DNA from: Chara braunii
Lineage: Eukaryota; Streptophyta; Charophyceae; Charales; Characeae
Assembly (NCBI GenBank): GCA_003427395.1
Contig: BFEA01000452.1
Coordinates: 374,475-438,474, forward strand
Direction of reading: 5' to 3'
Length of the DNA: 64,000 nt
The notes beneath the pieces were generated by a model that was not told where the DNA came from, made no database searches, and was given only the letters and a program-made list of their open reading frames with translations. Position numbers and translations under genes: made by a program. The stretch's first letter is position 1; the number at the start of each line of letters is the position of its first letter. This document shows positions 10,630-21,029 of this stretch, one piece after another.

Positions 10630-11006
10630 TCTCGACTGTCTGTCGAGGTCCTTAAGTGAACGAACCCAGGTTAGTGCAGGCTGATGATCCAGACAAAACG
10701 ACAAACTTTATGTTTTAACTAATTGATATGATAGGTTCCGACAGTCCTATTGAATTAGGCCAATGAAGAGAGGTATATATGATGTATAAGTCATGATACT
10801 GATGGTAGTGAATGCAGTAAGGTTTGTTTGAGTATACTTATTTGCCTAAGTAAGTAGTAATAGATAGTAGAAGGGTATGTAATTACACTTAGGTGAGAAA
10901 GAGAAAGGATGATTAGGGTATGACAAAGATAAAAGATGTAAATGGTTGACAGTTTGTTAATGGGTTATCTTTCTTATTCCCATCAGGTTTAAGAAGGGGT
11001 ATAGTG

Positions 11007-13303
11007 ATGGCGGATGTGGGCAGAATTGAGCGAGGCCCGGCAGCTACGCCATAGGATATTGTCAAGGCAATAGAGAAGAGAGAACTGACGAGGCTACAAA
11101 TACCCAAGGTTGACATCTTCTTATTCAAAGGAGAGAAGGTATCAGAGTGACTGAAGTTGTTTGAGCACGTCACTAATGAAGCATATGAGACAGACAAGTT
11201 CAAGTTGTTGCTTAGATATGTTTGGTGGAAAATCAAGCCTGAGATAATGAAACTAGTTGTTGGAGCAGGAGTTTGGACAAGTTTTAAAGAAGAAATGCAA
11301 AGACGTTGTAAATTGGGGAATGGTCTGCTGACAAAAGCTCGGGCATGGCAGAAGAGGAGCAGTGCGCAACTTTCGTGGGGCACTTTACAAACTTTGAAGC
11401 CTCGACGCTAACAAAGAAAGGCGCCCCAGGGAAGAAACTGACATGGACCACAATAAAAGATAACGTAGTAGATGGGGAGCTGGATCAAGTGGACCTCTTC
11501 CAAATGCGGCAAGCAAGGAAGAAGAGGAAGGTCTTGGACGTCATCTCAAGTAGCGGTCAAGACCTTAAGAAAGTTGTAGAGGAAGTAATGGCCCAACTTG
11601 AAGCCGCAAATGAGGCAAATGTTTCGAAAAAGGTGTTGGCGATGACACAAGTTCAAGGAAGAGCAAAAAAAACTATAGTAATAGAAGAAGATGAGGAAGA
11701 CGAAGAAGAACATGAGCCTTAGAGGCTTACGAAGGCTCAGAGAAAGGCCAGGAATATGGTCCAAGGCTCAGGGAAGGGGCAAGGTTCACAAGCAACAGTG
11801 ATGCCACCCCCGAAGTCACGTGCTCAAGTTGGGCAAGCGCCCTATAGGCAGTGGCCAAGTTACGGACCTCTGGGCCTTTGGCCTGGGTATAATCCCTATG
11901 CAACATGACCACTGAGTGGACAATATGGACCCTATACAGAGGTTCCAATGAGCATGGTCTCTTACGGTTCCTATGGCCTCAAGCTCAGTAAGTAAGTCAG
12001 CCAAACCCGTAGCCAAGTCAGCCCCAGCAGTCAGCGCCTCAAGGATCCCAAGGGAACCAAAGCAGAGAACGCGGACAAGGTTAAGGATGGGGCCGAGGAT
12101 GGTGGTCGTGGAGGAGGCAGAAAAGGAAATACAGGTGGTAACTTCGACGGAGGAGGAAATGGGGATTGGACTGCGTCTGGAAGTCAAGGTGGTCAGGAAG
12201 CTGGACGAGGTTTTGCTAGAGGATGAATAGACTGGAGAAATGCAATTTGCTGGCATTGTAGGCAGAAATGTCATACAGTTAAGTTTTGCCATGCTCGTGG
12301 GAATGATGAGGACGAAAGATTGATTAGTAAAAATTATGATGGGGATATCTATAATAAATTTGGGTACTGTATTGACCCTAAGACTCCAGGGGGGACAAGA
12401 AAAGATGCCCTACGACGAACCAATGTCGGCTACGTACTCGCTTCTCCGGCTATGTTCCAAATTTGGCAAGAAGAGGAGATTTACCATGATATAAGGGTGA
12501 AAAAGATAGGGGAGAATGAGGAGGTAGTACAGAAGGTTAGAGCTGACACCATAAAAGAGGAGCCTATCGTGGTAGAATCGGACGATGAGGAGGAAGAAGG
12601 TTGTTGGACTGAGGTACGGAGGACAATGACGAAGATTGAGGATCTGGTGACAAAGGTAGAAAGATACTAAGACCAGTTGACCAGTATGTGTAAAGAGATC
12701 AAGAAATGGAAGAAAAATGCGCCACTAGTATATCTTTATGAGTCAGACACGAGAATACAGGGAGAACCTGTGAATCTACCAGGTGTAACGATTTTGGGTT
12801 CGACACCTCGATCCGGGATGATTTTTAGGTCACCATCAAGATCAGTAAGAGCGCCACAGGTGGTCAGGACAAGGGCCAAAGGGCCAGTAAACTTTAATCA
12901 GCCAGCAAAAGATGTTCCTGAACCAAGTGGGGAAAAGGAGGTCGTCGGGGTTCCAGAGGATGAGGATGAAGAGGATAAGAGGTTGAGGAGAGAAGAGGAT
13001 AAGATAACAGAGAAAAAAGCCAAAAAGAGAGATGTTAAGACAAACGCGAACAAACTTCCAGGATGAAAGAAAAATAAATACACAGTCCGAGTGGAAGAAG
13101 GGTATGATGTGGAGGAAATGATGGATAGGATCCTTGAGGGTCATAATCATCTTATGAACTTGAAGGATGTCCTTGCCTCAACCCCTAGGTTTAGGGACGA
13201 GCTCAAGGCTCGATTGTCCAGGAAGATGGTGGTTAGCGTGCGCCTGGGAGCTAGAATTCCCAAGGAAGCGGAATGGGTAGAGACAGGCATGGAAATGGAT
13301 TGA
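11007..13303 (+). pseudogene. gag: gag of first Ty3/gypsy element, with CCHC zinc knuckle
   Basis: The reading begins MADVGRIERGPAATP and meets stops near 11,052 and 11,148. The capsid-like part includes LKLFEHVTNEAYETDKFKLL. At about 11,340 the frame shifts, probably with a small deletion, to EEEQCATFVGHFTNFEA; it then stays in one phase to 13,303 with several stops. In order come the capsid carboxy end, an acidic EEDEEDEEE run, a Pro/Gly/Tyr-rich stretch, a Gly/Arg-rich stretch, a CX2CX4HX4C knuckle at 12,248-12,289 (CWHCRQKCHTVKFC), ISKNYDGDIYNKFGYCIDPKTPGGTR and a charged tail. Gag packages element RNA through the knuckle. The last break turns Trp to stop in GMEMDWKS. At least six disabling changes make this an old copy. 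Confidence 0.8.
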
Positions 13304-13404
13304 AAGTCTGTTGCATTGTGGATGTTTGGATGTGTTAGTAAAATGAAAGACATGCAGGGTGATCACACAAGCGGTTATCGGGTAGCTGAAAATTCATAAA
13401 TGAA

Positions 13405-13725
13405 AATATCTTAAGTGAGAGTTTTTGGCAGTTTGAAAATCCTGAATGGTCCTGAAGTGGTGAAAAGTCCGAAGACCCTGAAAACCACCTGTTTAGGCAG
13501 GCTGCATCCTGAAGTGGTGAAGGGTGTTCTGAAATGGTCAAGTGAGAGTTTTTGGCAGTCTGAAAATCCTGAATGATCTTGAAGTGGTGAAAGGTCCGAA
13601 GACCATGAAAACCACCCTTCACCACTTGAGGATGCAGTCTGCCTAAACATGTGGTTTTCAGGGTCTTCGGAACTTTCACTACTTCAGGACCATTCAGGAT
13701 TTTCAGACCCTGAAAACCACCTGAA
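13405..13725. mobile_element. Fold-back (hairpin) insertion in the protease region
   Basis: The left arm (about 13,430-13,530) has TGAAAATCCTGAATGGTCCTGAAG, then GTCCGAAGACCCTGAAAACCAC, GGCAGGCTGCATCC and GGTGAAGGG. The same blocks return in reverse order and on the opposite strand at about 13,610-13,705. Part of the left arm is also directly repeated at 13,548-13,610. The insertion separates the end of gag from the protease motif. This is what a small fold-back element or hairpin MITE looks like. No coding capacity is seen. Confidence 0.65.
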
Positions 13726-14193
13726 GTGGTGATGAAAAATACGACTGTTGTTAACCTTCTCTCGGTGATGGTGGCTACAGGCGTATACATGAACCTCATA
13801 AAAGAGGAACACGCTTTGCGTTTGGGAATGCAAATTGATCGCTCCGATAATGAAATCCTTATGAGAGCGAATAGTAGGTTTGTATTTGTGGGAACCACAT
13901 CGGATGTGATCTTTGAGATATGCAAGGTAAAAGTGAGGAGTTGTTTCTTCATAATGTCTGATCTTGATCATCCTATGGGCCGATATTTCATGAGCAGGAC
14001 AAAGACCCCCATAGTTAACAAGCATGATCAAATGATGTTCCTCGTTCTATGTGATCGAGTGTGTGACAACTATGAGATTGTCACATGCAAGAACATGGGG
14101 CCGCGAAGTATAAGGAACCGGCCTAATCCGGACTCTTTTACAATCGAAAAGTCAGAGGAGGAAAGAAAAAAGGTTAGGCAGAGAAAAATTTGA
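13726..14193 (+). pseudogene. Aspartic protease region of first Ty3/gypsy element
   Basis: 155 codons from MVMKNTTVVNLLSVMVATGVYMNLIKEEHALRLGM. The segment MVATGVYMNLI occupies the place of the retropepsin motif MVDTGAEMNLI: the catalytic Asp is Ala and the following Ala is Val. Downstream ANSRFVFVGTTSDVIFEICKVKV and SDLDHPMGRYFMSRT match the flap side and the ILLGRSF region, with the II/LL residues lost. LVLCDRVCDNYEIVTCKNMGPRSIRNRPNPDSFTIE follows and marks the protease end. The enzyme would normally cut Gag-Pol. Loss of the catalytic residue means it is dead. Confidence 0.65.
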
Positions 14194-14771
14194 GGGGAGG
14201 AACAGTCGGAAGTACTAACCCTTAGCCTAGCCAGCATAGGCGATGCTATGGACATAGTGTCTACCCATGGGATGGTGGATCCGGCGGCTGTAGAGGTCTT
14301 GAGGAAAAAAGTGGTGAAACAGATGGGAGAAGGAGAGGCGAAGTTGGTGTATCAAGTGCTTGGAAGGTTAGGAGGATCGGCAAAAGCCCAACCCCAAACC
14401 GCAACTCGACCTTGTTTAGGGGTAGGCTCAAGCAAGGTTCACAAAGGCGGTACAAAAAGATATATCAAAAGTGTCGCCCAGTTCCTGTGCTCGTCACTAA
14501 GGAGTAAAACATTTATTACTAGCGGGAATGAAAATTGATACGACAAATGCGAGAAAATGCAGAAAATGGATCTTGCCGTATCAATCAGGAAACACAAGAA
14601 ACGTTGATAATAGGAGAGCATGGTTTTCTTACATTGCAAGGGAAGCGGTTGATGGTGGAGACTAAAAGAGGAAGATATACTGCTTATGCCTTCAATGACG
14701 ACGAACGTGACCGCCTTGATGTTGACAAAATTCCGATGATTGGGATACATATTATGCCACATGAACCATGA
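14194..14771 (+). pseudogene. pol: Protease-RT linker of first Ty3/gypsy element, truncated before the RT core
   Basis: Frames continue from the protease: MDIVSTHGMVDPAAVEVL, a variable linker, then at 14,535-14,771 EHGFLTLQGKRLMVET, RYTAYAFNDDERDRLDVDKIPMIGIHIMPHEP. In related elements this block sits just before the RT fingers. Here it stops after MPHEP and the gag of another element follows within 55 bp. RT, RNase H and integrase of this first element are therefore missing. Confidence 0.6.
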
Positions 14772-14824
14772 AACTGGTTGCCTGTGTCCCGAGGAATCCT
14801 CTGCTTTATGCAGATCTAGGCAAA

Positions 14825-16681
14825 ATGGCAACGAAAGATAAGACAGACAATCGTAGAAGTGAGGGGGGACCAGGCTTAGAAGGCAGCGCCGTACAAAACG
14901 AAGAGGGCCAGAAGGACAGAGAATCGATAAATCCGGATGGTACCAAGGGGAACAGGAAATAAATCTCCTCAGGAGAAAGTTCGGGAAAAGCCGGGGGAAG
15001 CAAGCAAGGCACCCTGGAGACTAGGGAGAGTAGAAATAAGGACAGGTCGAACCCATGAAATTCAGATGGAGCTGTATCTAAGAAGGTGAGAATCACGGAT
15101 GCGAGATACAAACTAGCAGAAATAGAGAAGAGAACTGCAGAGTACAAGACAAGATTGATCGAGGAGATGATGATTGGAAACGAGGAAGACCTCCCGCAGT
15201 AAGAAACGCGGGACGGACGGAAGGCCAGCCGAGGCGGCATTGGGCAAGGGGGTAAGGGTAGTGATCGCGGAGGAACACCCGACAAAAGAAGGAAGGAGAG
15301 AGAAAACTTCCCCATAATGGAAGCGGAGAAAGCTACAAACCCGCTAGCCATAGACAGCAGGGCTAGCCGCCTTCCGACCGCACCAACAGTGATGCAAGGG
15401 TGCGAGGGGCTCCGGAGCCTTAGGGAAAGGGTGTTGGGGTGGTTTGACCCGGAGGGGACTGCGAAAACTAGAGAAGGACAGAGGGCTGGTAAGGAGGGGC
15501 AAAAAACCAGTACGATTTGCGAAACCAACAGCTCCGAGGGTGGCCTCAGGAAGATGGCGTCATCCCTCGCACGAGCAATAAACAAAAACCATGGCTACCT
15601 CGCGGACACTAAAAAAAAGTTGCCGTTTGACGGGGCAAACATCACGGAGTTCCTAATCGATTACGAGAACCTGGCCGCGTTGCTAAAATGAAGTGAAGAG
15701 GAGAAAATGGACCACCTAGGACAGCATGTGTCGTTGAGCTTAGGACGATACATAATGACCATCGTGGCCGCAAGCCGATCTTGGAAGGAGACCCGGGATG
15801 TAATGATGCGGAAGTACCTGGCGGCTGTGAAGATGGCAATAGAGGCCGAATTAGCGGTAGTACAAAGGAAGAACTTCGCAACGTACAATGATTTCCTGAG
15901 AGAGTTTACCCTGGTAGCGCTAAGGATCCCTGGGGTAACAGACCGAATAATGAGCACGTATTTCCTCAGGCAGTTCTCCGAGTTCGATAAAGACAAGATT
16001 CTGTCGGCTTACCAACAGACGAGCAAATTTGTAAACACCAGGGATGTTGATTTCAGTATGGTAACATACCTGACCGAGAAAACGGTAGTGACCGAAACGC
16101 TAACCTTGCTTAAGGAAGGGGAGATCATAGATCTGACCGGCAAGACGGGCGACAAGGTAAAAAGGGGGATTGAAAGTCTACATGAACGCGTGCACGGAGT
16201 CGACAATAAGATAGAACAGGTGGAGAATGCGCTGATGGTTATGCAGACACAAGTATCCCGACCCTCCCTCCCTCCCCAAGAAGCTGTAGTCCCGGCAGGA
16301 GTGGCCGATCGAGGGTTCAGTCGGAGAGATCCCGCTAATGAGCATTGCAAATATTGCACCGCGGTTGGACATTTTGTGCAAGCCTGCCCAAAACTCAACC
16401 ACGACATTATAAAAAAGAGATGTACCAAGTCATTAAAAGGGGAGATATTCGGACCTCAGGGGGAACGAGTGAGCTGGAACTCGCCGGGAGGGATGCGGCA
16501 CGCCGTTATCATCCTCAATGGGTTAGAGATAGCCGCGGTAGAAGTCGAACTGGTGACCGATATCGTCTGGGACCAACTCCGAGGGCACGGGGCACATGTT
16601 AACTTCATCCTAGAAAGCGACGGACGTGATAGGGTGAACGCGACTACTCGACTAGGAACCATGAAGAAGAATTATCCGTGA
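14825..16681 (+). pseudogene. gag: gag of second Ty3/gypsy element, with CCHC zinc knuckle
   Basis: One phase of 619 codons runs from MATKDKTDNRRSEGG to RLGTMKKNYP, broken by stops near 14,960, 15,055, 15,200 and 15,689. A basic/acidic head with coiled-coil character (RYKLAEIEKRTAEYKTRL) is followed by the capsid (LPFDGANITEFLIDYENLA, YNDFLREFTLVALRIPG, YLTEKTVVTETLTLL). A linker contains a possible heptad stretch (IESLHERVHGVDNKIEQVENALMVMQTQV), and a CX2CX4HX4C knuckle lies at 16,346-16,387 (CKYCTAVGHFVQAC). The 324-codon section 15,707-16,681 is intact, so this copy looks younger than the first. It is a different gag family from the one at 11,007. Confidence 0.8.
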
Positions 16682-16682
16682 C

Positions 16683-19600
16683 ACTATGATGAAGGAGGTT
16701 GTTGGGGGCTCCGCGACCCAAGCGGAGCCCGAGATCAAGAAACCAGAAAAAGTTTACGGGAAGCCTTAGGAAGAGGAGCCTACGGACAAGGTCACTGCTG
16801 ACAAGAAAAGTTTAGGTAACAAATCCCGATCCTAACCATGCCGGAGATCGATGACACCCTTAGCAAATTACTAGGAACTATGGTATCAGTATCATGTCAG
16901 ACCATGTTGCAAGTGAGCCCCAGGCTGCTCAAAGGAACTAAGTCGGTCTCGGTCCTGCTAGAGAAATCTAAGGAAGAGGTCATGGAAAGGGAGGAAGAGG
17001 TTCTTCGAGTAATCTGAGAGAGGCGAGCGACAAAAGGACATCGGATACCGGATAAGGTGGATGACACAATGAAGATAGAAATAGAGGGATTCTTAACAGA
17101 AGAAAAAACCTTTCTAATCAAAAGGACGCGTCAGGAGTTTTATCTGACATTCGCCTCTAGTGATCATCAAAAGGGGCGGTTAGACGCGAAGCTAATCCCT
17201 CCGGTCAGGATCCACACAGTAGAGCATGAGTGCTGTAATGATAAAGGACCATCTTATGAGGTCGGGATAGCAGGAGAAGTACAGACCTTCTTCGAGCAAA
17301 AATAAATTCCTTCGAAGAGTATTCTGGCAGTACCGGAAGTAACCATACTGGAATTTTGTTGTGGCGCATATGGAAGAAAGCCGGACCCGGCAAAAACCGA
17401 TAAGATATCGCAGTGGCCAACGCTTCTACGCACGACGACGGAGGTAAAAGCGTTCTTAGGCGTGGTCGGTTCTTGAAGGATTTTTATTAAAAATTTTATC
17501 AAGATTGTTGAGCCTATCCGCGTCATGATCAGAGAGGACGAAACCATGGATTGGACGGAGGAGCGAGAGAGAGTCGTCCAAACCCTCAAGAACATAGTGA
17601 CATCGGAGCAAGTCACTTTGGCAACACCCTGTTTTAACAACGAAGTTGGACGATCGTTTATTCTAGAGACAGACGGAGGACCCTTGACCGTAGGGGGCGT
17701 TTTGATTCAAAAAGATGAGGGAGGGAAAAAAAGGTCAATTAGATTCGAAAGTAGAACCCTGAAATCTGCAGAACGATGATACTCACAGTTCAAGAAGGAG
17801 GTCCTAGCCGTCCTGTATTCCCTCAAGACCTTCCAAGCCTACCTATTCGGGAGTCGTTTTATCCCAAGAATCGATCCAACCAATGTCGCGGGGGCTTTAA
17901 AGAATTACAAGCCTATAGACTCGACGGTTGGGAGATGGGTAGGATTCATCTGGCAGTTCGATTACAAGATCGAACGAATTGCTGGACTCAGAAACAAGGC
18001 CGATGGGTTAAGTCGGGTCTGCATCACACCCGAAGGGATGAAGGATGCAGAACCCATCGACTCATTCCTTGAATACGAAGGAGGAACCCTTGTGGTGGAT
18101 AACGAAATGATGAGCGAAGGATGCGCGTCGGAAGAATTGTTGATTCAGACTTTGGAGAAAGAGACCCCTGCCATAGTGGCGGAACTTAGGGAAGGGTCAG
18201 TCACCACTCGAGGACGCAAAGAGGAAAACGATTCGTAGGGAGCGATAGTAGGTCCAAAGGAGGAATTGATAGCAATGGCCGTTGAGGGAGGCCGGGAAGC
18301 CATGATGAGTTTAGTAAAGTCTTGGGAATGAAAAAAGTTGCAGTTAATGGTAAACCAGAATGCAGGAGAGGCAGGGTGAGGATCAAGAAGGAAATAAGTT
18401 TTTCTATGTTCAGATGTATAAAAGGATCTTTCGGAAAATCGGATTGTTGCTGGTAGGAAACAAGGAACCCATGGAGGTCAGCCTTAAAGCAAGGGAGGAG
18501 GCCGAAAGGTACGTCCTAAGAAGCGACCATCTGTTCAGGAGGGAGAAAGGCGTTACGCCTAGGAGAGTCGTATGCGGGAGGTCTAGGCAGCTGGACGTGA
18601 TCCAGACGATGCACGACGGACTAGCAGGGGGACATCGATAGTCCAAAGGGACCCTTGCAAAGATAACACCTCTCTATTATTGGCCAGGCATGGCAGGTAT
18701 TGTCGCCACGTATTGTCAGACCTGTCTGATTTGCCAGGAACGGAGCTCGGCTCGCTTCTTCGAGCCACTTAGACCAACACAGGTGTTGGAGCCGGGACAT
18801 CTGGTCCATCTTGACCTTGCGGTTATGCCTGTATCAACGGATGGATACGGGTATATCCTGGATGGTGGGACAACTTGAGTGGGTTCGTGGAGGCGGTCGC
18901 CCTCAAGAAAAAGACGGGGAAAGTTATAACAAATTTGATAGAGGATTTCTACCTGAGGCATCCCTTAATCAGGAGGTTTATAGCAGACAACAGAACGGAG
19001 TTTGTAAACCAAGAAGTGTTGGGAATGCTTAAAAGACTCTACGTATTTATCAAACTCATCAAGCCCTATCACCCGGAGGCCAATGCACCTGTGGAAAGGG
19101 GGCACCAGACCTTAAAGAACACAATTGCGAAGCTCGCGGCGGACGATTTAAGGAATTGGCCTAAATATCTTAAGCAGGCTGTCTTTTCGGAGAACATGAC
19201 ACCGAAGATGACAACGAGATGTATCCCAGCGGAACTCTGGTACGGAAGAGAGATCGATTTTCCCGTGGAAGCCTTGATACCTACCTGAAACAGGTTAGAT
19301 GACGATCCGCGTATGACCCACGGAAGAGTTAATTGAGGCACGATGTCAACAAGTCCTTAGAAACGAGGAAGTCATAGAGGGCATCGCCAACCGGGTACTA
19401 GACAGCAGAATGAGGGACAAAGCAAGATGGGACCAGGTTAAAAATATCCAAAAGGAGCCACTTCAGGTGGGGGAGACGGTATTGGTAAGAAACTTGGCAC
19501 TAGAAACTACTTCTGAGGAGGAGGTTCAAAGGCCCCTACCGGGTCGCTAAGCGGGTGCGACTGAACACCTTCGAACTGGAAGATTTGGATGGAACTGGAT

Positions 19601-19710
19601 TGAAAGGACCCTTCCCAGGGCAACGACTGGTCAGGTTTCTAAGTCGGGATCCAGTGGAACAATGGCTTCAGGAGGCCGAGGATAAGGAAACTGAGGAGTT
19701 TACAAGCTAA
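16683..19710 (+). pseudogene. pol: pol of second Ty3/gypsy element: RT core deleted, RNase H and integrase readable
   Basis: The reading starts with a protease-linker block (MPEIDDTLSKLLGTMVSVS, 16,838) and the RT approach (RLDAKLIPPVRIHTVEHEC, 17,165-17,230). It jumps after VQTFFEQK (17,303) to VTILEFCCGAYGRKPDPAKTDKI (17,340), so the RT palm with its YxDD box is deleted. RNase H follows: FILETDGGPLTVGGVLIQ (17,660), YSQFKKEVLAVLYSLKTFQAYLFG (17,779) and the connecting GLRNKADGLSRVC. Integrase has the HHCC finger (MHDGLAGGHR, then CQTC at 18,718). The DDE residues are seen as HLDLAVMP, IADNRTEFV and NAPVERGHQ, and a GPY module as FKGPYRVAKRV at 19,522. Breaks are stops at 17,303, 17,777 and 18,639, frameshifts near 18,330, 18,878 and 19,290, and others. 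The element cannot replicate by itself. Confidence 0.85.
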
Positions 19711-20084
19711 GAACTGATGGCAACCTTTCTCACACTATGTTTTATCTCTGACTACATCCGTGAGACTTTTCTTTTTTTGGGAGGGGGCAATGGCTTGGGC
19801 TGATTGAAAATGCGAGGCGGGATGTCGGGGGACTTTTTATGCCAATGATTTTTGTGTGGCAATGGGAAAGGCTGCCGAGAGCATTGTACCATAGTTTTTT
19901 AGGGAAAAATAATGAGGTCATTACAAATGCAGCATCTGCATGAAGGGGTAATGTATAATAATGGTTTTGTACGAAGGATATTGGGAGCACTCTGGAGGGA
20001 GGGGTACTTCCTGCCAAACCGGGGGGACGTTTGTACGAGGGGCTCGGTGGGTGTTGTCTTGTTATATAAGATCAGGCGACGAAA
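19711..20084 (+). promoter_or_regulatory. Candidate polypurine tract and TATA box after pol
   Basis: GGGAGGGGGCAA at 19,779-19,790 follows a T run and precedes TG, as a polypurine tract precedes a 3' LTR. A TATATAA box lies at 20,063-20,069. If 19,791 opens a 3' LTR, the ORF at 20,085 would be inside it, which is odd. No 5' LTR copy of this sequence exists in the window, so the reading is tentative. Confidence 0.3.
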
Positions 20085-21029
20085 ATGGAATTCGGCGACG
20101 AAAATGACAGCAGTGCGATCAACAGGCCCAGCGAAGAGGAAGGAGCGAGACTAAGTAGGGAGCGGAAGACTGTAAATAGAAAATTGTATATAGGGTACCT
20201 GTCCAAACAAGTAGTGGGCAGGGGGACGAGAAAACAGGTGTGTAGAGGGTCCTCGCCTCTCAAAAAGGGAGAAGGGATATATATCTCATCAGCGAGTGAA
20301 AGCGAGGAAGAGCGAGCGAGTATGGGAGAAACGGGCAGATCGGAAGGAGAGAGGGCTCAGACCTCTGTCGAAGAGAAGGCCGACATGTGCAACCAGTGTG
20401 AGCCTTGGTGTGGGGAGAACGAAGAAAAATAGGACAAGAATGGCGGGTGCGAAGAAAGGGAAGAAGAAAGGGAGAGTCTGCATGAAGAGCGGAGCGGCCA
20501 TGACAGTTGTGAAGGGAGGTACACGGACTTGGAGGAAGGATATGAAAGGAGGGTGAATGTCCCTTATAACCTAGACCCGAAGAACTTCACGGATAAATTC
20601 AGCCCCGCACGAAATGAAGAGGATGAGGACGAGGAGGAAGAAGTACAAGAGGTCATCAAGATTAGTAGTGGCGATGAGAGGGATGAGATCTCAAGGCCCA
20701 GAGAAGAAAGGCGACCACCTACGAACCGGCCACGCGAAGGATCCTTCGAATGAGAAGATGAGTTTGGGCCGGCGCCCAGCCATTGGTTTGAGCAATGGAT
20801 TAGCGTAATCAAGCACGACTGGATTATCAAGGCCAGAGAGTTCATGGAGGCAGGAGTGACAGCCACGCCTTTGGACTTCTACAGTGAAATGGAGTTGCGG
20901 GAAATTGCGAAGAGAAAGAGGGAAATCCTGGCCTCTGGCCTGGGAGTTAAAACGTCAGCAGAAAGACAAGATGAGCAAGGGACCAAGCGAGATGGGACGC
21001 ATGATAGCGAGAGGGACTCGATGTTATGA
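20085..21029 (+). pseudogene. Acidic accessory ORF with two in-frame stops, unknown function
   Basis: A single phase of 315 codons, MEFGDENDSSAINRPSEEE to HDSERDSML, is interrupted only at 20,430 and 20,751. The protein is very rich in Glu, Arg, Lys and Asp (for example NEEDEDEEEEVQEVIKISSGDERDE). It ends with a more structured part: PSHWFEQWISVIKHDWIIKAREFMEAG, LDFYSEMELREIAKRKREILASGLG. I recognise no domain. It lies on the pol strand, 375 bp after the integrase end. Extra acidic ORFs near the 3' end are known from large Ty3/gypsy elements, but a following element's gag leader is also possible. Confidence 0.45.

Noticed and set aside
10149-10704. Frames of 105 and 127 codons on the minus strand
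   Set aside because: They lie in the LTR and extend across the primer-binding site; the other LTR copy does not preserve them.
14806-15585. Minus-strand frame of 259 codons
   Set aside because: Shadow of the plus-strand gag of the second Ty3/gypsy element, whose zinc knuckle and capsid lie in the same plus phase.
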